Shown: piece after piece, positions 48,959 to 62,773 of the stretch
Numbering within the stretch: the first letter of the stretch is position 1
Layout: each line of letters begins with the position of its first letter
From: Streptomyces sp. D2-8
GTDB taxonomy: Bacteria > Actinomycetota > Actinomycetes > Streptomycetales > Streptomycetaceae
Length of the DNA: 64,000 nucleotides
NCBI RefSeq assembly: GCF_023184515.1
Contig: NZ_JAAHBP010000019.1
Location: 62,001 to 126,000, forward strand
Direction: 5' to 3'
Translations under genes and position numbers: made by a program
Notes under the pieces: generated by a model
What the model saw: the letters and a program-made list of their open reading frames with translations, nothing else
Told to the model about the DNA's origin: nothing
Databases searched by the model: none

Positions 48959-49936
48959 ATGCAGCGTCATCTCATCTCGGCCGCCGACCTCACCCGCGAC
49001 GACGCCGTCCTGATCCTCGACACCGCCGAGGAGATGGCCCGGGTCGCCGACCGGCCGATCAAGAAGCTGCCGACCTTGCGCGGCCGCACGATCGTCAACC
49101 TCTTCTTCGAGGACTCCACCCGGACCCGGATCTCCTTCGAGGCAGCCGAGAAGCGGCTGTCCGCGGACGTCATCAACTTCTCCGCCAAGGGCTCCAGCGT
49201 CTCCAAGGGCGAGTCCCTGAAGGACACCGCCCAGACCCTGGAGGCCATGGGCGTCGACGCCGTCGTCATCCGGCACGGCGCCTCCGGAGCCCCGTACCGC
49301 CTGGCGAACTCCGGCTGGATCGACGCGGTCGTCGTCAACGCCGGCGACGGCACCCACCAGCACCCCACCCAGGCCCTGCTCGACGCCTTCACGATGCGCC
49401 GCCGCCTGATCGGCCCCGACGCCGGACTCGGCCAGGACCTCGAAGGCAAGCGCATCACGCTCGTCGGCGACGTCCTGCACAGCCGGGTCGCCCGCTCCAA
49501 CGTCGACCTGCTGCACACCCTCGGCGCCGAGGTCACCCTCGTCGCCCCGCCGACCCTGCTGCCGGTCGGCATCGAGACCTGGCCCTGCGCGGTGTCCTAC
49601 GACCTCGACAGCACGCTGCCCAAGTCCGACGCGGTGATGATGCTGCGCGTCCAGCGCGAGCGGATGAACGCCGCGTTCTTCCCGACCGAGCGCGAGTACT
49701 CCCGGCGCTACGGCCTCGACGGCGACCGCATGGCGCGGATGCCCGGGCACGCCATCGTGATGCACCCCGGGCCGATGGTCCGCGGCATGGAGATCACCGC
49801 CGAGGTCGCCGACTCCGACCGCTGCACCGTCGTCGAGCAGGTCGCAAACGGAGTGTCCATCCGGATGGCCGTTCTGTATCTGCTGCTCGGTGGAAACGAG
49901 CCCGCCGTCACCCACCCCCGTACCGAGGAGAAGTAA
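48959..49936 (+). CDS. pyrB: Aspartate carbamoyltransferase catalytic subunit
   Basis: 325 residues; makes carbamoyl-aspartate. [13 protein letters not shown] (phosphate loop), HPTQALLD and LRVQRERM are conserved. No pyrI regulatory subunit is present. ACGGAG lies about 10 bases before the ATG. A 100-base gap separates it from pyrR, without a clear terminator. Confidence 0.96.
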   Translation: MQRHLISAADLTRDDAVLILDTAEEMARVADRPIKKLPTLRGRTIVNLFFEDSTRTRISFEAAEKRLSADVINFSAKGSSVSKGESLKDTAQTLEAMGVDAVVIRHGASGAPYRLANSGWIDAVVVNAGDGTHQHPTQALLDAFTMRRRLIGPDAGLGQDLEGKRITLVGDVLHSRVARSNVDLLHTLGAEVTLVAPPTLLPVGIETWPCAVSYDLDSTLPKSDAVMMLRVQRERMNAAFFPTEREYSRRYGLDGDRMARMPGHAIVMHPGPMVRGMEITAEVADSDRCTVVEQVANGVSIRMAVLYLLLGGNEPAVTHPRTEEK

Positions 49937-49941
49937 GACAG

Positions 49942-51255
49942 ATGAGCAAGATCCTGATCCGTGGTGCGAAGGTGCTCGGCGGCGAGCCGCAGGACGTGCT
50001 GATCGACGGCGGAACCATCGCCGAGGTGGGCCGCGGGCTGTCCACCGAGGGTGCCGGTCGTGCCGGAGGCGCGCAGGATGTGACCGTTGTCGAGGCCGAC
50101 GGCAAGGTGCTCCTGCCGGGCCTGGTCGACCTGCACACCCATCTGCGCGAGCCCGGCCGCGAGGACTCCGAGACCGTCCTCACCGGCACCCGCGCCGCCG
50201 CCTCCGGCGGCTACACCACCGTGTTCGCCATGGCCAACACCTTCCCGGTCGCCGACACCGCCGGTGTCGTCGAGCAGGTGTGGAGGCTCGGCCAGGAGCA
50301 CGGCTACTGCGACGTCCAGCCCATCGGCGCCGTCACCGTCGGCCTGGAGGGCAAGAAGCTCGCCGAGCTGGGCGCCATGCACGAGTCGGCCGCCGGCGTC
50401 ACCGTCTTCTCCGACGACGGCAAGTGCGTCCACGACGCCGTGATCATGCGCCGGGCCCTGGAGTACGTGAAGGCCTTCGGCGGTGTCGTCGCGCAGCACG
50501 CGCAGGAGCCGCGGCTGACCGAGGGCGCCGAGATGAACGAGGGCATCGTCTCCGCCGAGCTGGGCCTCGGGGGCTGGCCCGCGGTGGCCGAAGAATCGAT
50601 CATCGCCCGGGATGTCCTGCTCGCCGACCACGTCGGCTCGCGCGTCCACATCTGCCACCTGTCGACCGCAGGCTCCGTCGAGATCGTCCGCTGGGCCAAG
50701 TCCCGCGGCATCCAGGTCACCGCCGAGGTCACCCCGCACCACCTGCTCCTCACCGACGAGCTGGTCCGCACGTACAACCCGGTCTACAAGGTCAACCCGC
50801 CGCTGCGCACCGAGCGGGACGTCATGGCCCTGCGCGAGGCGCTCGCCGACGGCACGATCGACATCGTCGCCACCGACCACGCCCCGCACCCGCACGAGGA
50901 CAAGGACTGCGAGTGGGCCGCGGCCGCCATGGGCATGGTCGGGCTGGAGACGGCACTGTCGGTGGTGCAGGAGACCATGGTCGACACGGGACTGCTGGAC
51001 TGGGCCGGCGTGGCCGACCGGATGTCCGTCAGGCCCGCGCAGATCGGACAGGCCGCGGGCCACGGACGTCCCGTCTCGGCAGGTGAGCCCGCCAACCTCA
51101 CCCTGGTCGACACGGCATACCGTGGGCTCGTGGAACCCGCGGGCTTCGCCTCGCGCAGCCGCAACACCCCCTACGAGGGTCGCGAGCTGCCGGGCCATGT
51201 GACGCACACGTGGCTGCGGGGCAAGGCCACGCTCGTCGACGGGAAGCTCACGTGA
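49942..51255 (+). CDS. pyrC: Dihydroorotase
   Basis: 437 residues, amidohydrolase of the class I type. Metal site [10 protein letters not shown], later His residues in HICHLST and TPHHLLLTD, and the Asp in TDHAPH. Starts 5 bases after pyrB. Catalyses carbamoyl-aspartate to dihydroorotate. Confidence 0.96.
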   Translation: MSKILIRGAKVLGGEPQDVLIDGGTIAEVGRGLSTEGAGRAGGAQDVTVVEADGKVLLPGLVDLHTHLREPGREDSETVLTGTRAAASGGYTTVFAMANTFPVADTAGVVEQVWRLGQEHGYCDVQPIGAVTVGLEGKKLAELGAMHESAAGVTVFSDDGKCVHDAVIMRRALEYVKAFGGVVAQHAQEPRLTEGAEMNEGIVSAELGLGGWPAVAEESIIARDVLLADHVGSRVHICHLSTAGSVEIVRWAKSRGIQVTAEVTPHHLLLTDELVRTYNPVYKVNPPLRTERDVMALREALADGTIDIVATDHAPHPHEDKDCEWAAAAMGMVGLETALSVVQETMVDTGLLDWAGVADRMSVRPAQIGQAAGHGRPVSAGEPANLTLVDTAYRGLVEPAGFASRSRNTPYEGRELPGHVTHTWLRGKATLVDGKLT

Positions 51256-51821
51256 CACCTGTACTCCTGCTGGCCGCCGAGAAGGAATCGGCGCAAGTGA
51301 CCGACTGGGCCGCCCGTATCGGCTGGGTCGTCGGCCTCGCCCTGTTCGTCGCGCTCGTCTACTGGCTGATGCGCGAGGGCTGGAAGTGGCGCGGCACCCT
51401 CCAGGGCGACCTCCCCGAGCTGCCCGTCACGCCGGACGACCCGGGCCCCGCGAAGCTCTCCATGAGCGGCCGCTACCACGGCTCCACCACCGCCGGTCAG
51501 TGGCTCGACCGCATCGTCGCGCACGGCCTGGGCACCCGCAGCCGAGCCGAGCTGACCCTGACGGACACCGGCCTCGACGTCGTACGCCCCGGGGCGAGCG
51601 ACTTCTTCGTCCCGGCCGCGGCGCTGCGCGAGGCCCGGCTCGACAAGGGCATCGCCGGCAAGGTGCTCACCGAGGGCGGCCTGCTCGTCGTCACCTGGGA
51701 GCACGGGGACCGGCTGATCGACTCCGGGTTCCGCTCCGACCACGCGGCCGAGCACAACGAGTGGGTCGAAGCCATCAACTCCATGATCGAAACGAACACC
51801 AGGGAAGGCGTCGAACGATGA
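51252..51821 (+). CDS. PH-like membrane protein conserved in the pyr operon
   Basis: 189 residues: one span (about 21-41) and a soluble beta-rich domain ([33 protein letters not shown] ... [14 protein letters not shown]) that looks like a bacterial PH-type fold. Function unknown. Overlaps pyrC (GTGA) and carA (ATGA). Mycobacteria have a membrane protein at the same place (Rv1382 between pyrC and carA), so the association is old and suggests a role linked to pyrimidine or carbamoyl-phosphate supply. Confidence 0.82.
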   Translation: MTPVLLLAAEKESAQVTDWAARIGWVVGLALFVALVYWLMREGWKWRGTLQGDLPELPVTPDDPGPAKLSMSGRYHGSTTAGQWLDRIVAHGLGTRSRAELTLTDTGLDVVRPGASDFFVPAAALREARLDKGIAGKVLTEGGLLVVTWEHGDRLIDSGFRSDHAAEHNEWVEAINSMIETNTREGVER

Positions 51822-52967
51822 CCACCTCCAAGCAGGGGAACTCCTCGAAGAGGAAAGGTGCGTCTCCCGCCGTACTCGTCCTGGAGGACGGCCGGATCTT
51901 CCGCGGCCGTGCCTACGGGGCCGTGGGGGAGACCTTCGGCGAAGCGGTGTTCTCCACCGGCATGACCGGCTACCAGGAGACCCTGACCGACCCCTCGTAC
52001 CACCGCCAGGTCGTGGTGATGACCGCCCCGCACGTCGGCAACACCGGCGTGAACGACGAGGACATGGAGTCCAGGAAGATCTGGGTCTCCGGCTACGTCG
52101 TGCGCGACCCCGCGCGCGTGCCGTCCAGCTGGCGCTCCCGCCGCACGCTGGACGAGGAGCTGGACGCCCAGGGCGTCGTCGGCATCAGCGGCATCGACAC
52201 CCGCGCCCTCACCCGCCATCTGCGCGAGCGCGGCGCCATGCGCGTCGGCATCTTCAGCGGGGACGCGGTCCGGGAGGACTCGGCGCTCCTCGCACGCGTG
52301 CAGGAAGCCCCGCAGATGAAGGGCGCGAACCTCTCCGCCGAGGTCGCCACCACCGAGCCGTACGTCGTCCCGGCCATCGGCGAGAAGAAGTTCACCGTCG
52401 CCGCCGTCGACCTCGGCATCAAGGGCATGACCCCGCACCGCATGGCCGAGCGCGGCATCGAGGTGCACGTGCTCCCGGCGACCGCGACCGTCGAGGACGT
52501 CTACGCGGTGAACCCGGACGGCGTCTTCTTCTCCAACGGCCCGGGCGACCCGGCCACCGCCGACCACCCCGTCTCCGTGATGCGGGGCGTCCTGGAGCGC
52601 GGCACGCCGCTCTTCGGCATCTGCTTCGGCAACCAGATCCTGGGCCGCGCGCTCGGCTTCGGCACCTTCAAGCTGAAGTACGGCCACCGCGGCATCAACC
52701 AGCCGGTGCAGGACCGCACGACCGGCAAGGTCGAGGTCACCGCGCACAACCACGGCTTCGCCGTCGACGCCCCGCTCGACCAGGTCTCCGAGACCCCGTT
52801 CGGCCGCGCCGAGGTGTCCCACGTCTGCCTGAACGACAACGTGGTGGAGGGGCTGCAGCTCCTCGACCGCCCCGCCTTCAGCGTCCAGTACCACCCCGAA
52901 GCGGCAGCCGGCCCGCACGACGCCGCCTACCTGTTCGACCGCTTCGTATCCCTGATGGAGGGCCAGC

Positions 52968-52975
<8 letters not shown>
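51818..52975 (+). CDS. carA: Carbamoyl-phosphate synthase small subunit
   Basis: 385 residues; glutaminase delivering ammonia to CarB. Catalytic C269 (FGICFGNQ) and H359/E361 ([11 protein letters not shown]). ATG at 51818 overlaps the previous stop. It overlaps carB by 8 bases. Confidence 0.96.
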
Positions 52976-56276
<3,301 letters not shown>

Positions 56277-56283
56277 CAGCCCC

Positions 56284-56313
56284 GAGGGGGACACCGGAAA
56301 CGGTGTCCCCCTC
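56284..56313 (+). terminator. Perfect 12-bp hairpin between carB and pyrD
   Basis: GAGGGGGACACC (56284-56295) pairs with GGTGTCCCCCTC (56302-56313), loop GGAAAC. It begins 8 bases after the carB stop and may lower pyrD expression or protect mRNA. Confidence 0.75.
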
Positions 56314-56349
56314 TTCGTGAGGACGCCATGTCTTCGTGAGGACACCATG
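56312..56349 (+). repeat. Tandem duplication of the pyrD ribosome site and ATG
   Basis: TCTTCGTGAGGACGCCATG (56312-56330) is followed by TCTTCGTGAGGACACCATG (56331-56349), one mismatch. The first ATG opens a three-codon frame (Met-Ser-Ser-stop, TGA at 56337-56339); the second is the pyrD start. Confidence 0.9.
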
Positions 56350-57453
56350 TACAAGATCTTCTTCCGTCTCGTCTTCAAGCGGCTGGACCCGGAGCAGGCC
56401 CACCACCTGGCCTTCCGCTGGATCCGCCTGGCCGCCCGCGTGCCCGTGCTGCGCACCTTCCTCGCGGCCGCCCTCGCGCCCCGCCACAAGGAGCTGCGCA
56501 CCGAGGCCCTCGGGCTGCGCATGCACGGCCCCTTCGGGCTCGCCGCGGGCTTCGACAAGAACGCCGTCGGCATCGACGGCATGGCCATGCTCGGCTTCGA
56601 CCACGTCGAGATCGGCACGGTGACCGGCGAGCCCCAGCCCGGCAACCCCAAGCAGCGGCTGTTCCGCCTGGTCAAGGACCGGGCGCTGATCAACCGCATG
56701 GGCTTCAACAACGACGGCTCCCTCCGCGTCGCCGCCCGCCTGGCCTCCCGCACGCCCGTCTTCAAGCCGGTCGTCGGCGTGAACATCGGCAAGACCAAGG
56801 TCGTACCGGAGGAGGAGGCCGTCGCGGACTACGTGAAGTCCGCCGAGCGGCTCGCGCCGTACGCCGACTACCTGGTCGTGAACGTCTCCTCGCCGAACAC
56901 GCCCGGGCTGCGCAACCTCCAGGCCACGGAGGCCCTGCGCCCCCTGCTGAGCGCCGTCCGCGAGGCCGCGGACCGCACGGTGTCCGCGCGGCGCGTCCCG
57001 CTCCTGGTCAAGATCGCGCCGGACCTCGCGGACGAGGACGTCGACGCCGTCGCCGACCTCGCCGTGGAACTCGGCCTGGACGGGATCATCGCCACGAACA
57101 CCACCATCGCGCGCGACGGACTCGGCCTGAAGTCCGACCCCTCCCTGGTCAAGGAGACCGGCGGCCTGTCCGGGGCGCCCCTGAAGGATCGCTCCCTGGA
57201 GGTCCTGCGGCGCCTCTACGCGCGCGTGGGCGACCGGATCACCCTGGTGGGCGTCGGGGGCATCGAGAACGCCGAGGACGCCTGGCAGCGCATCCTGGCC
57301 GGTGCCACGCTGGTCCAGGGCTACAGCGCCTTCATCTACGAGGGGCCCTTCTGGGGCCGCGCGATCCACAAGGGGCTCGCCGCACGCCTGGCCACGAGCC
57401 CCTACGCCACGCTCGCCGACGCGGTGGGCGCCGACGTGAGGAAGACGGCATGA
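56347..57453 (+). CDS. pyrD: Dihydroorotate dehydrogenase (quinone), class 2
   Basis: 368 residues, FMN enzyme of the membrane-associated class. N-terminal helical extension ([19 protein letters not shown]) typical of class 2, [24 protein letters not shown] and [17 protein letters not shown] at 56347 has GAGG 5-6 bases upstream, in the second copy of a duplicated site. Confidence 0.96.
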   Translation: MYKIFFRLVFKRLDPEQAHHLAFRWIRLAARVPVLRTFLAAALAPRHKELRTEALGLRMHGPFGLAAGFDKNAVGIDGMAMLGFDHVEIGTVTGEPQPGNPKQRLFRLVKDRALINRMGFNNDGSLRVAARLASRTPVFKPVVGVNIGKTKVVPEEEAVADYVKSAERLAPYADYLVVNVSSPNTPGLRNLQATEALRPLLSAVREAADRTVSARRVPLLVKIAPDLADEDVDAVADLAVELGLDGIIATNTTIARDGLGLKSDPSLVKETGGLSGAPLKDRSLEVLRRLYARVGDRITLVGVGGIENAEDAWQRILAGATLVQGYSAFIYEGPFWGRAIHKGLAARLATSPYATLADAVGADVRKTA

Positions 57454-58295
57454 GTGGTCTCGAACCCTTCGGCGCGCGCCTGCGCCGGGCCATGGACGAG
57501 CGCGGCCCGCTGTGCGTCGGCATCGACCCGCACGCCTCCCTGCTCGCCGAGTGGGGCCTGAACGACGACGTGGCGGGCCTGGAGCGGTTCAGCCGCACGG
57601 TCGTCGAGGCGGTGGCCGACCGGGTCGCCGTGCTCAAGCCGCAGAGCGCGTTCTTCGAGCGCTTCGGCTCGCGCGGGCTGGCCGTCCTGGAGACGTCGGT
57701 GGCCGAGGCGCGGGCGGCGGGCGCGCTGGTCGTGATGGACGCCAAGCGCGGCGACATCGGCTCCACCATGGCCGCGTACGCCGAGTCCTTCCTGCACAAG
57801 GACGCGCCGCTGTTCTCCGACGCCCTGACGGTCTCGCCGTACCTCGGCTACGGGTCGCTCAGCCCGGCCGTCGCGCTGGCCCGGGAGAGCGGCGCGGGAC
57901 TGTTCGTGCTGGCGCTCACCTCCAACCCGGAGGGCGGCGAGGTCCAGCACGCCGTACGGTCCGACGGCCGGAACGTCGGAGCGACGATGCTCGCGCACCT
58001 GGCCGCCGAGAACGCGGGGGAGGAGCCCCTGGGATCCTTCGGCGCGGTCGTCGGCGCCACCCTCGGTGATCTGTCGACGTACGACCTGGACATCAACGGC
58101 CCGCTCCTCGCGCCCGGTATCGGCGCCCAGGGCGCCACGCCGGCCGATCTTCCCGCGGTCTTCGGGGCGGCGGTGCGCAACGTCGTGCCGAACGTCAGCC
58201 GGGGAGTGCTACGCCACGGTCCCGACGCGGTCGCTCTGCGTGACGCGGCGGAGCGTTTCGCGGAGGAGATCCGTCACGCCGTGACGTCCTCGTGA
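57450..58295 (+). CDS. pyrF: Orotidine 5'-phosphate decarboxylase, type 2
   Basis: 281 residues. [15 protein letters not shown] at the start and the catalytic [14 protein letters not shown]. The longer type 2 form is standard in actinobacteria. Overlaps pyrD by ATGA. pyrE is not in the window, so orotate phosphoribosyltransferase must be encoded elsewhere. Confidence 0.96.
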   Translation: MSGLEPFGARLRRAMDERGPLCVGIDPHASLLAEWGLNDDVAGLERFSRTVVEAVADRVAVLKPQSAFFERFGSRGLAVLETSVAEARAAGALVVMDAKRGDIGSTMAAYAESFLHKDAPLFSDALTVSPYLGYGSLSPAVALARESGAGLFVLALTSNPEGGEVQHAVRSDGRNVGATMLAHLAAENAGEEPLGSFGAVVGATLGDLSTYDLDINGPLLAPGIGAQGATPADLPAVFGAAVRNVVPNVSRGVLRHGPDAVALRDAAERFAEEIRHAVTSS

Positions 58296-58433
58296 GGCGG
58301 TCCAGACCTTCTGGTGAGACCTCCGATGAGTGGTCCGGGGTCCGCTTGAGTCTGAATACATCCTCAAATCCAGGGCAGTATGTCCTAAATGTCCGTTCAG
58401 ATGAAGGCTGACCAGGACTTTTCCGCTGTTCTC

Positions 58434-58463
58434 GCTGACTCTGGCGGACTTGCCCGCTAGTCT
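58434..58463 (+). promoter_or_regulatory. Probable promoter of sihf
   Basis: GCTGAC (58434-58439), an 18-base spacer, TAGTCT (58458-58463). Start near 58470 gives a leader of about 100 bases. The rest of the 277-base gap (58296-58572) is relatively AT-rich around 58350-58400, with no gene seen. Confidence 0.55.
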
Positions 58464-58572
58464 CCGACGAGAGTCAACGGGCAAGCGTGTTGCTCGTGGC
58501 TCCCCAGGTGTGGGGCGACTAGGTTCCTCACCGGTCCGTATCCGACAGTTCGACATCCGAGGTGACGTAGGC

Positions 58573-58896
58573 GTGGCTCTTCCGCCCCTTACCCCTGAAC
58601 AGCGCGCAGCCGCGCTCGAAAAGGCCGCCGCGGCTCGCCGGGAGCGGGCCGAGGTCAAGAATCGACTCAAGCACTCCGGCGCCTCCCTTCACGAGGTCAT
58701 CAAGCAGGGCCAGGAGAACGACGTCATCGGCAAGATGAAGGTCTCCGCCCTCCTCGAGTCGCTGCCGGGCGTGGGCAAGGTCCGCGCCAAGCAGATCATG
58801 GAGCGACTCGGCATCTCCGAGAGCCGCCGCGTGCGGGGCCTCGGTTCCAACCAGATCGCCTCCCTGGAGCGCGAGTTCGGCAGCACCGGCTCCTGA
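58573..58896 (+). CDS. sihf: Integration host factor sIHF (nucleoid-associated protein)
   Basis: 107 residues, identical in length to the Streptomyces protein. N-terminal helix [17 protein letters not shown], then the helix-two-turns-helix [21 protein letters not shown] that contacts DNA. It binds DNA non-specifically and affects topology, sporulation and antibiotic production. The GTG at 58573 matches the known N-terminus, with GAGGTG 9 bases upstream. Confidence 0.95.
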   Translation: MALPPLTPEQRAAALEKAAAARRERAEVKNRLKHSGASLHEVIKQGQENDVIGKMKVSALLESLPGVGKVRAKQIMERLGISESRRVRGLGSNQIASLEREFGSTGS

Positions 58897-58942
58897 ACCG
58901 GGCAGTCCGGGGAAGCGAGTCCCGGGCACTCCGGTATTGCTG

Positions 58943-58948
58943 GATAAT
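58943..58948 (+). promoter_or_regulatory. -10 element of gmk (GATAAT), leaderless
   Basis: GATAAT ends 6 bases before the ATG at 58955; there is no ribosome site. Confidence 0.5.
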
Positions 58949-58954
58949 CGCTGC

Positions 58955-59548
58955 ATGGCTGCAACACCCCGGGGGACGTCCCCCGTACCCCCGGACGTAC
59001 GTCCGCGGCTGACCGTGCTCTCCGGCCCCTCCGGGGTCGGCAAGAGCACGGTCGTCGCCCATATGCGCAAGGAACACCCCGAGGTCTGGCTCTCCGTGTC
59101 GGCGACGACACGCAAGCCCCGGCCCGGCGAGAAGCACGGCGTCCACTACTTCTTCGTCTCCGACGACGAGATGGACAAGCTGATCGCCAACGGGGAACTG
59201 CTGGAGTGGGCCGAGTTCGCCGGCAACCGCTACGGCACGCCGCGTGCGGCCGTGCAGGAGCGTCTGGAGAACGGCGAACCCGTGCTCCTCGAGATCGACC
59301 TGCAGGGCGCTCGCCTGGTCCGGGAGTCGATGCCCGAGGCCCAGCTGGTGTTCCTGGCCCCTCCCTCCTGGGAGGAGCTCGTGCGCCGACTCACCGGGCG
59401 GGGTACCGAACCCCCCGAGGTGATCGAGCGCCGGCTCGACGCGGCGAAGATCGAACTCGCGGCCGAGCCGGAGTTCGACACCACCCTGGTCAACACCTCC
59501 GTCGAGGACGTAGCGCGCGAGCTGCTAGCCTTGACGGACGTCGTGTGA
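58955..59548 (+). CDS. gmk: Guanylate kinase
   Basis: 197 residues. P-loop GPSGVGKST (24-32), GMP-binding [21 protein letters not shown], and [16 protein letters not shown]. It converts GMP/dGMP to GDP/dGDP. ATG at 58955 chosen because an upstream TTG frame overlaps the -10 element. Confidence 0.95.
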   Translation: MAATPRGTSPVPPDVRPRLTVLSGPSGVGKSTVVAHMRKEHPEVWLSVSATTRKPRPGEKHGVHYFFVSDDEMDKLIANGELLEWAEFAGNRYGTPRAAVQERLENGEPVLLEIDLQGARLVRESMPEAQLVFLAPPSWEELVRRLTGRGTEPPEVIERRLDAAKIELAAEPEFDTTLVNTSVEDVARELLALTDVV

Positions 59549-59616
59549 CCATCGCTGATCGTTCCGGTCGGCTGATCACCCCGACAAATTCTTTCCCATC
59601 CATCGGAAGGTAGAGC

Positions 59617-59889
59617 GTGTCCTCTTCCATCTCCGCGCCCGAGGGCATCATCAACCCGCCGATCGACGAGCTCCTCGAGGCCACCGACTCGAAGTACAGC
59701 CTCGTGATCTACGCGGCCAAGCGTGCCCGTCAGATCAACGCGTACTACTCGCAGCTCGGCGAGGGTCTCCTCGAGTACGTCGGTCCGCTCGTCGACACCC
59801 ACGTCCACGAGAAGCCGCTCTCGATCTCCCTGCGCGAGATCAACGCGGGGCTCCTGACGTCCGAGGCCGTCGAGGGCCCGGCGCAGTAA
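59617..59889 (+). CDS. rpoZ: RNA polymerase omega subunit
   Basis: 90 residues. The conserved [31 protein letters not shown] is present. It aids RNA polymerase assembly. GGAAGG lies 7 bases before the GTG. It sits between gmk and coaBC, the usual order. Confidence 0.96.
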   Translation: MSSSISAPEGIINPPIDELLEATDSKYSLVIYAAKRARQINAYYSQLGEGLLEYVGPLVDTHVHEKPLSISLREINAGLLTSEAVEGPAQ

Positions 59890-59918
59890 GTAGGATTTAC
59901 AGCTTGACGCTGACTTAT

Positions 59919-59953
59919 CCACAGGCCCGGCAGGCCGACTGCCGGGCCTGTGG
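59919..59953 (+). terminator. Perfect 15-bp hairpin terminator after rpoZ
   Basis: CCACAGGCCCGGCAG (59919-59933) pairs with 59939-59953 around GCCGA. Confidence 0.85.
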
Positions 59954-60003
59954 TGTGTCATGGAGTCGTACGGTGTGCCGGTTGCCGAGGTCCGGGGAGA
60001 GAC

Positions 60004-61206
60004 GTGGACAAGCCGAAGGTCGTTCTGGGGGTCAGCGGGGGCATCGCCGCGTACAAGGCCTGTGAGCTGCTGCGGCGGCTGACGGAGTCGGGGCACGAGG
60101 TGCGCGTGGTGCCCACCGCCTCCGCGCTGCACTTCGTCGGCGCCGCCACCTGGTCCGCGCTCTCCGGCAACCCGGTCTCCACCGAGGTGTGGGACGACGT
60201 GCACGAGGTCCCGCACGTCCGCATCGGGCAGCACGCCGACCTGGTCGTCGTCGCCCCCGCCACCGCCGACCTGCTCGCCAAGGCGGCCCACGGCCTCGCC
60301 GACGATCTCCTCACCAACACGCTGCTCACCGCCCGCTGCCCGGTCGTCTTCGCCCCCGCCATGCACACCGAGATGTGGGAGCACCCGGCCACCCAGGAGA
60401 ACGTGGCGACGCTGCGCCGCCGCGGTGCCCTCGTCATCGAGCCGGCCGTGGGCCGCCTCACCGGCGTCGACACCGGCAAGGGCCGGCTCCCCGACCCGGG
60501 CGAGATCTTCGAGGTCTGCCGCCGTGTGCTGGCCCGGGGCGTCACCGAGCCGGACCTCGAGGGCCGGCATGTCGTCGTCAGCGCCGGCGGCACCCGCGAG
60601 CCCCTCGACCCCGTCCGCTTCCTCGGCAACCGCTCCTCCGGCAAGCAGGGCTACGCCCTGGCCCGCACCGCCGCCGCCCGCGGCGCCCGTGTCACGCTGA
60701 TCGCGGCCAACAGCACCCTGCCGGCCCCGGCGGGCGTCGACATCGTCCCGGTCGGCACCGCCGTGCAGCTGCGCGAGGCGGTGCTGCGGGCCGCCCCTGA
60801 CGCCGACGCTGTGGTGATGGCGGCCGCGGTGGCGGACTTCCGCCCGGCGGCGTACGCGGCGGGGAAGATCAAGAAGAAGGACGGCCAGGAACCGGAGCCC
60901 ATCATTCTGGTGCGGAATCCGGACATCCTCGCGGAGATCTCCGCCGACCGGGCCCGCGCCGGACAGGTGATCGTCGGCTTCGCCGCGGAGACGGACGACG
61001 TCCTCGCCAACGGCCGCGCCAAGCTCAAGCGCAAGGGCTGCGATCTGCTGGTCGTGAACGAGGTGGGGGAGCGCAAGACCTTCGGTTCCGAGGAGAACGA
61101 GGCGGTCGTACTCGGCGCCGACGGCAGCGAGACCGCGGTGGCGCACGGCCCCAAGGAGGCCCTGGCCGAAACCGTGTGGGATCTGGTGGCCGAGCGCCTG
61201 CGCTGA
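60004..61206 (+). CDS. coaBC: Phosphopantothenoylcysteine decarboxylase / phosphopantothenate--cysteine ligase
   Basis: 400 residues, two enzymes of coenzyme A synthesis. N-terminal flavin CoaC domain ([36 protein letters not shown]) and C-terminal CoaB domain ([31 protein letters not shown]...GKIKK). GTG at 60004 with GGGGAGA 3 bases upstream. Confidence 0.95.
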   Translation: MDKPKVVLGVSGGIAAYKACELLRRLTESGHEVRVVPTASALHFVGAATWSALSGNPVSTEVWDDVHEVPHVRIGQHADLVVVAPATADLLAKAAHGLADDLLTNTLLTARCPVVFAPAMHTEMWEHPATQENVATLRRRGALVIEPAVGRLTGVDTGKGRLPDPGEIFEVCRRVLARGVTEPDLEGRHVVVSAGGTREPLDPVRFLGNRSSGKQGYALARTAAARGARVTLIAANSTLPAPAGVDIVPVGTAVQLREAVLRAAPDADAVVMAAAVADFRPAAYAAGKIKKKDGQEPEPIILVRNPDILAEISADRARAGQVIVGFAAETDDVLANGRAKLKRKGCDLLVVNEVGERKTFGSEENEAVVLGADGSETAVAHGPKEALAETVWDLVAERLR

Positions 61207-61276
61207 AGTCTGGAGTCTCCTCGTACCCCTCGAAAAGCGGGCGGATCGGGGCGTGGCGCCTCTGGCCAACGTCGCT

Positions 61277-61302
61277 CGGCATTGGGCAGAATGCCCGTGC
61301 CG
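61277..61302 (+). terminator. Hairpin after coaBC
   Basis: CGGCA-TT-GGGCA pairs with TGCCC-G-TGCCG around GAA, 70 bases after the coaBC stop. Confidence 0.45.
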
Positions 61303-61359
61303 CAGGTCACAGCACTCCCGAGTGGCGAGACAGGGGGGCCGTGGCCGAAGCGTGACCCG

Positions 61360-61402
61360 TAAACTGTTCCACGGACGGCGCCGGGTGCAGCCCCCGCCGT
61401 CC
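61360..61402 (+). promoter_or_regulatory. metK -10 element and 5' leader hairpin
   Basis: TAAACT (61360-61365) would start the transcript near 61373, where GGACGGCG (61373-61380) pairs with CGCCGTCC (61395-61402); GGG/CCC adds pairs inside. The hairpin ends 42 bases before the GTG. An outer pairing GGTCAC (61305-61310) / GTGACC (61352-61357) precedes it. No known SAM riboswitch is recognised. Confidence 0.4.
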
Positions 61403-61444
61403 GCCAATGATCAGCCAGCAGCCGCTGCAACCTCAGGGAGCGTT

Positions 61445-62653
61445 GTGTCCCGTCGCCTTTTCACCTCGGAGTCCGTGACCGAGGGTCACCCCGACAAGAT
61501 CGCTGACCAGATCAGCGACACCATTCTCGACGCGCTCCTGCGCGAGGACCCGTCCTCCCGGGTCGCCGTCGAGACCCTGATCACGACCGGCCTGGTGCAC
61601 GTGGCCGGCGAGGTCACGACCAAGACGTACGCGGACATCGCGACGCTGGTCCGGAACAAGATCCTCGAAATCGGCTACGACTCCTCGAAGAAGGGCTTCG
61701 ACGGCGCCTCCTGCGGCGTGTCGGTGTCGATCGGCGCGCAGTCCCCGGACATCGCCCAGGGCGTGGACACGGCGTACGAGACCCGTGTCGAGGGCGACGA
61801 CGACGAGCTCGACAAGCAGGGCGCCGGCGACCAGGGCCTGATGTTCGGCTACGCGACGGACGAGACGCCGACGCTCATGCCGCTGCCGATCTTCCTGGCC
61901 CACCGCCTGTCGAAGCGCCTGTCCGACGTGCGCAAGAACGGCACCATCCCCTACCTGCGCCCGGACGGCAAGACGCAGGTCACCATCGAGTACGACGGCG
62001 ACAAGGCGGTCCGCCTGGACACCGTGGTCGTCTCCTCCCAGCACGCCTCCGACATCGACCTGGACTCGCTCCTGGCTCCGGACATCAAGGAGTTCGTCGT
62101 CGAGCCGGAGCTGAAGGCGCTCCTGGACGAGGGCATCAAGCTCGACACGGAGAACTACCGCCTCCTGGTCAACCCCACCGGCCGCTTCGAGATCGGCGGC
62201 CCGATGGGCGACGCCGGCCTGACCGGCCGCAAGATCATCATCGACACCTACGGCGGCATGGCCCGTCACGGCGGCGGTGCCTTCTCCGGCAAGGACCCGT
62301 CCAAGGTCGACCGCTCCGCGGCGTACGCGATGCGCTGGGTCGCGAAGAACGTGGTCGCCGCGGGTCTCGCCACCCGCTGCGAGGTCCAGGTCGCCTACGC
62401 GATCGGCAAGGCCGAGCCGGTGGGTCTGTTCGTCGAGACCTTCGGCACCGCCAAGATCGACACGGAGAAGATCGAGAAGGCGATCGACGAGGTCTTCGAC
62501 CTCCGCCCGGCCGCGATCATCCGCGACCTCGACCTGCTCCGCCCGATCTACGCCCAGACCGCGGCGTACGGCCACTTCGGTCGCGAGCTTCCCGAGTTCA
62601 CGTGGGAGCGCACGGACCGCGTGGACGCGCTGCGCAAGGCCGCGGGGCAGTAA
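61445..62653 (+). CDS. metK: S-adenosylmethionine synthetase
   Basis: 402 residues. [17 protein letters not shown] at the start, [17 protein letters not shown] (catalytic loop), [21 protein letters not shown] and the flexible-loop region. It makes SAM, whose level affects antibiotic production in Streptomyces. AGGGAG lies 4 bases before the GTG. Confidence 0.97.
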   Translation: MSRRLFTSESVTEGHPDKIADQISDTILDALLREDPSSRVAVETLITTGLVHVAGEVTTKTYADIATLVRNKILEIGYDSSKKGFDGASCGVSVSIGAQSPDIAQGVDTAYETRVEGDDDELDKQGAGDQGLMFGYATDETPTLMPLPIFLAHRLSKRLSDVRKNGTIPYLRPDGKTQVTIEYDGDKAVRLDTVVVSSQHASDIDLDSLLAPDIKEFVVEPELKALLDEGIKLDTENYRLLVNPTGRFEIGGPMGDAGLTGRKIIIDTYGGMARHGGGAFSGKDPSKVDRSAAYAMRWVAKNVVAAGLATRCEVQVAYAIGKAEPVGLFVETFGTAKIDTEKIEKAIDEVFDLRPAAIIRDLDLLRPIYAQTAAYGHFGRELPEFTWERTDRVDALRKAAGQ

Positions 62654-62676
62654 GCCCCGCCCCCCAGGGCAACCGC

Positions 62677-62711
62677 GTGAGGCCCGGCTCCCTCGGGGAG
62701 CCGGGCCTCAC
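62677..62711 (+). terminator. Perfect 16-bp hairpin terminator after metK
   Basis: GTGAGGCCCGGCTCCC (62677-62692) pairs with 62696-62711 around TCG. Confidence 0.88.
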
Positions 62712-62743
62712 CGTGTCCCCGGAGTCCTCCCGGGCGCCGTCGG

Positions 62744-62767
62744 TTGTCAGTGGGATTTGGTAAGAAT
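62744..62767 (+). promoter_or_regulatory. RecA-independent DNA-damage (PafBC-type) promoter of priA
   Basis: TTGTCAGTG (62744-62752) is a perfect match to the conserved box. Eight bases later comes TAAGAA(T), a slightly off-consensus -10. The expected start falls next to the GTG at 62774. Confidence 0.7.
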
Positions 62768-62773
62768 GCAAGC

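Noticed and set aside
59904-59909. TTGACG after rpoZ as a coaBC promoter
   Set aside because: No -10 element lies at 17-19 bases; the terminator stem occupies that place.
61305-61402. SAM riboswitch upstream of metK
   Set aside because: The pairings do not fit the SAM-I, SAM-II or SAM-IV cores I know, so only a structured leader is reported.
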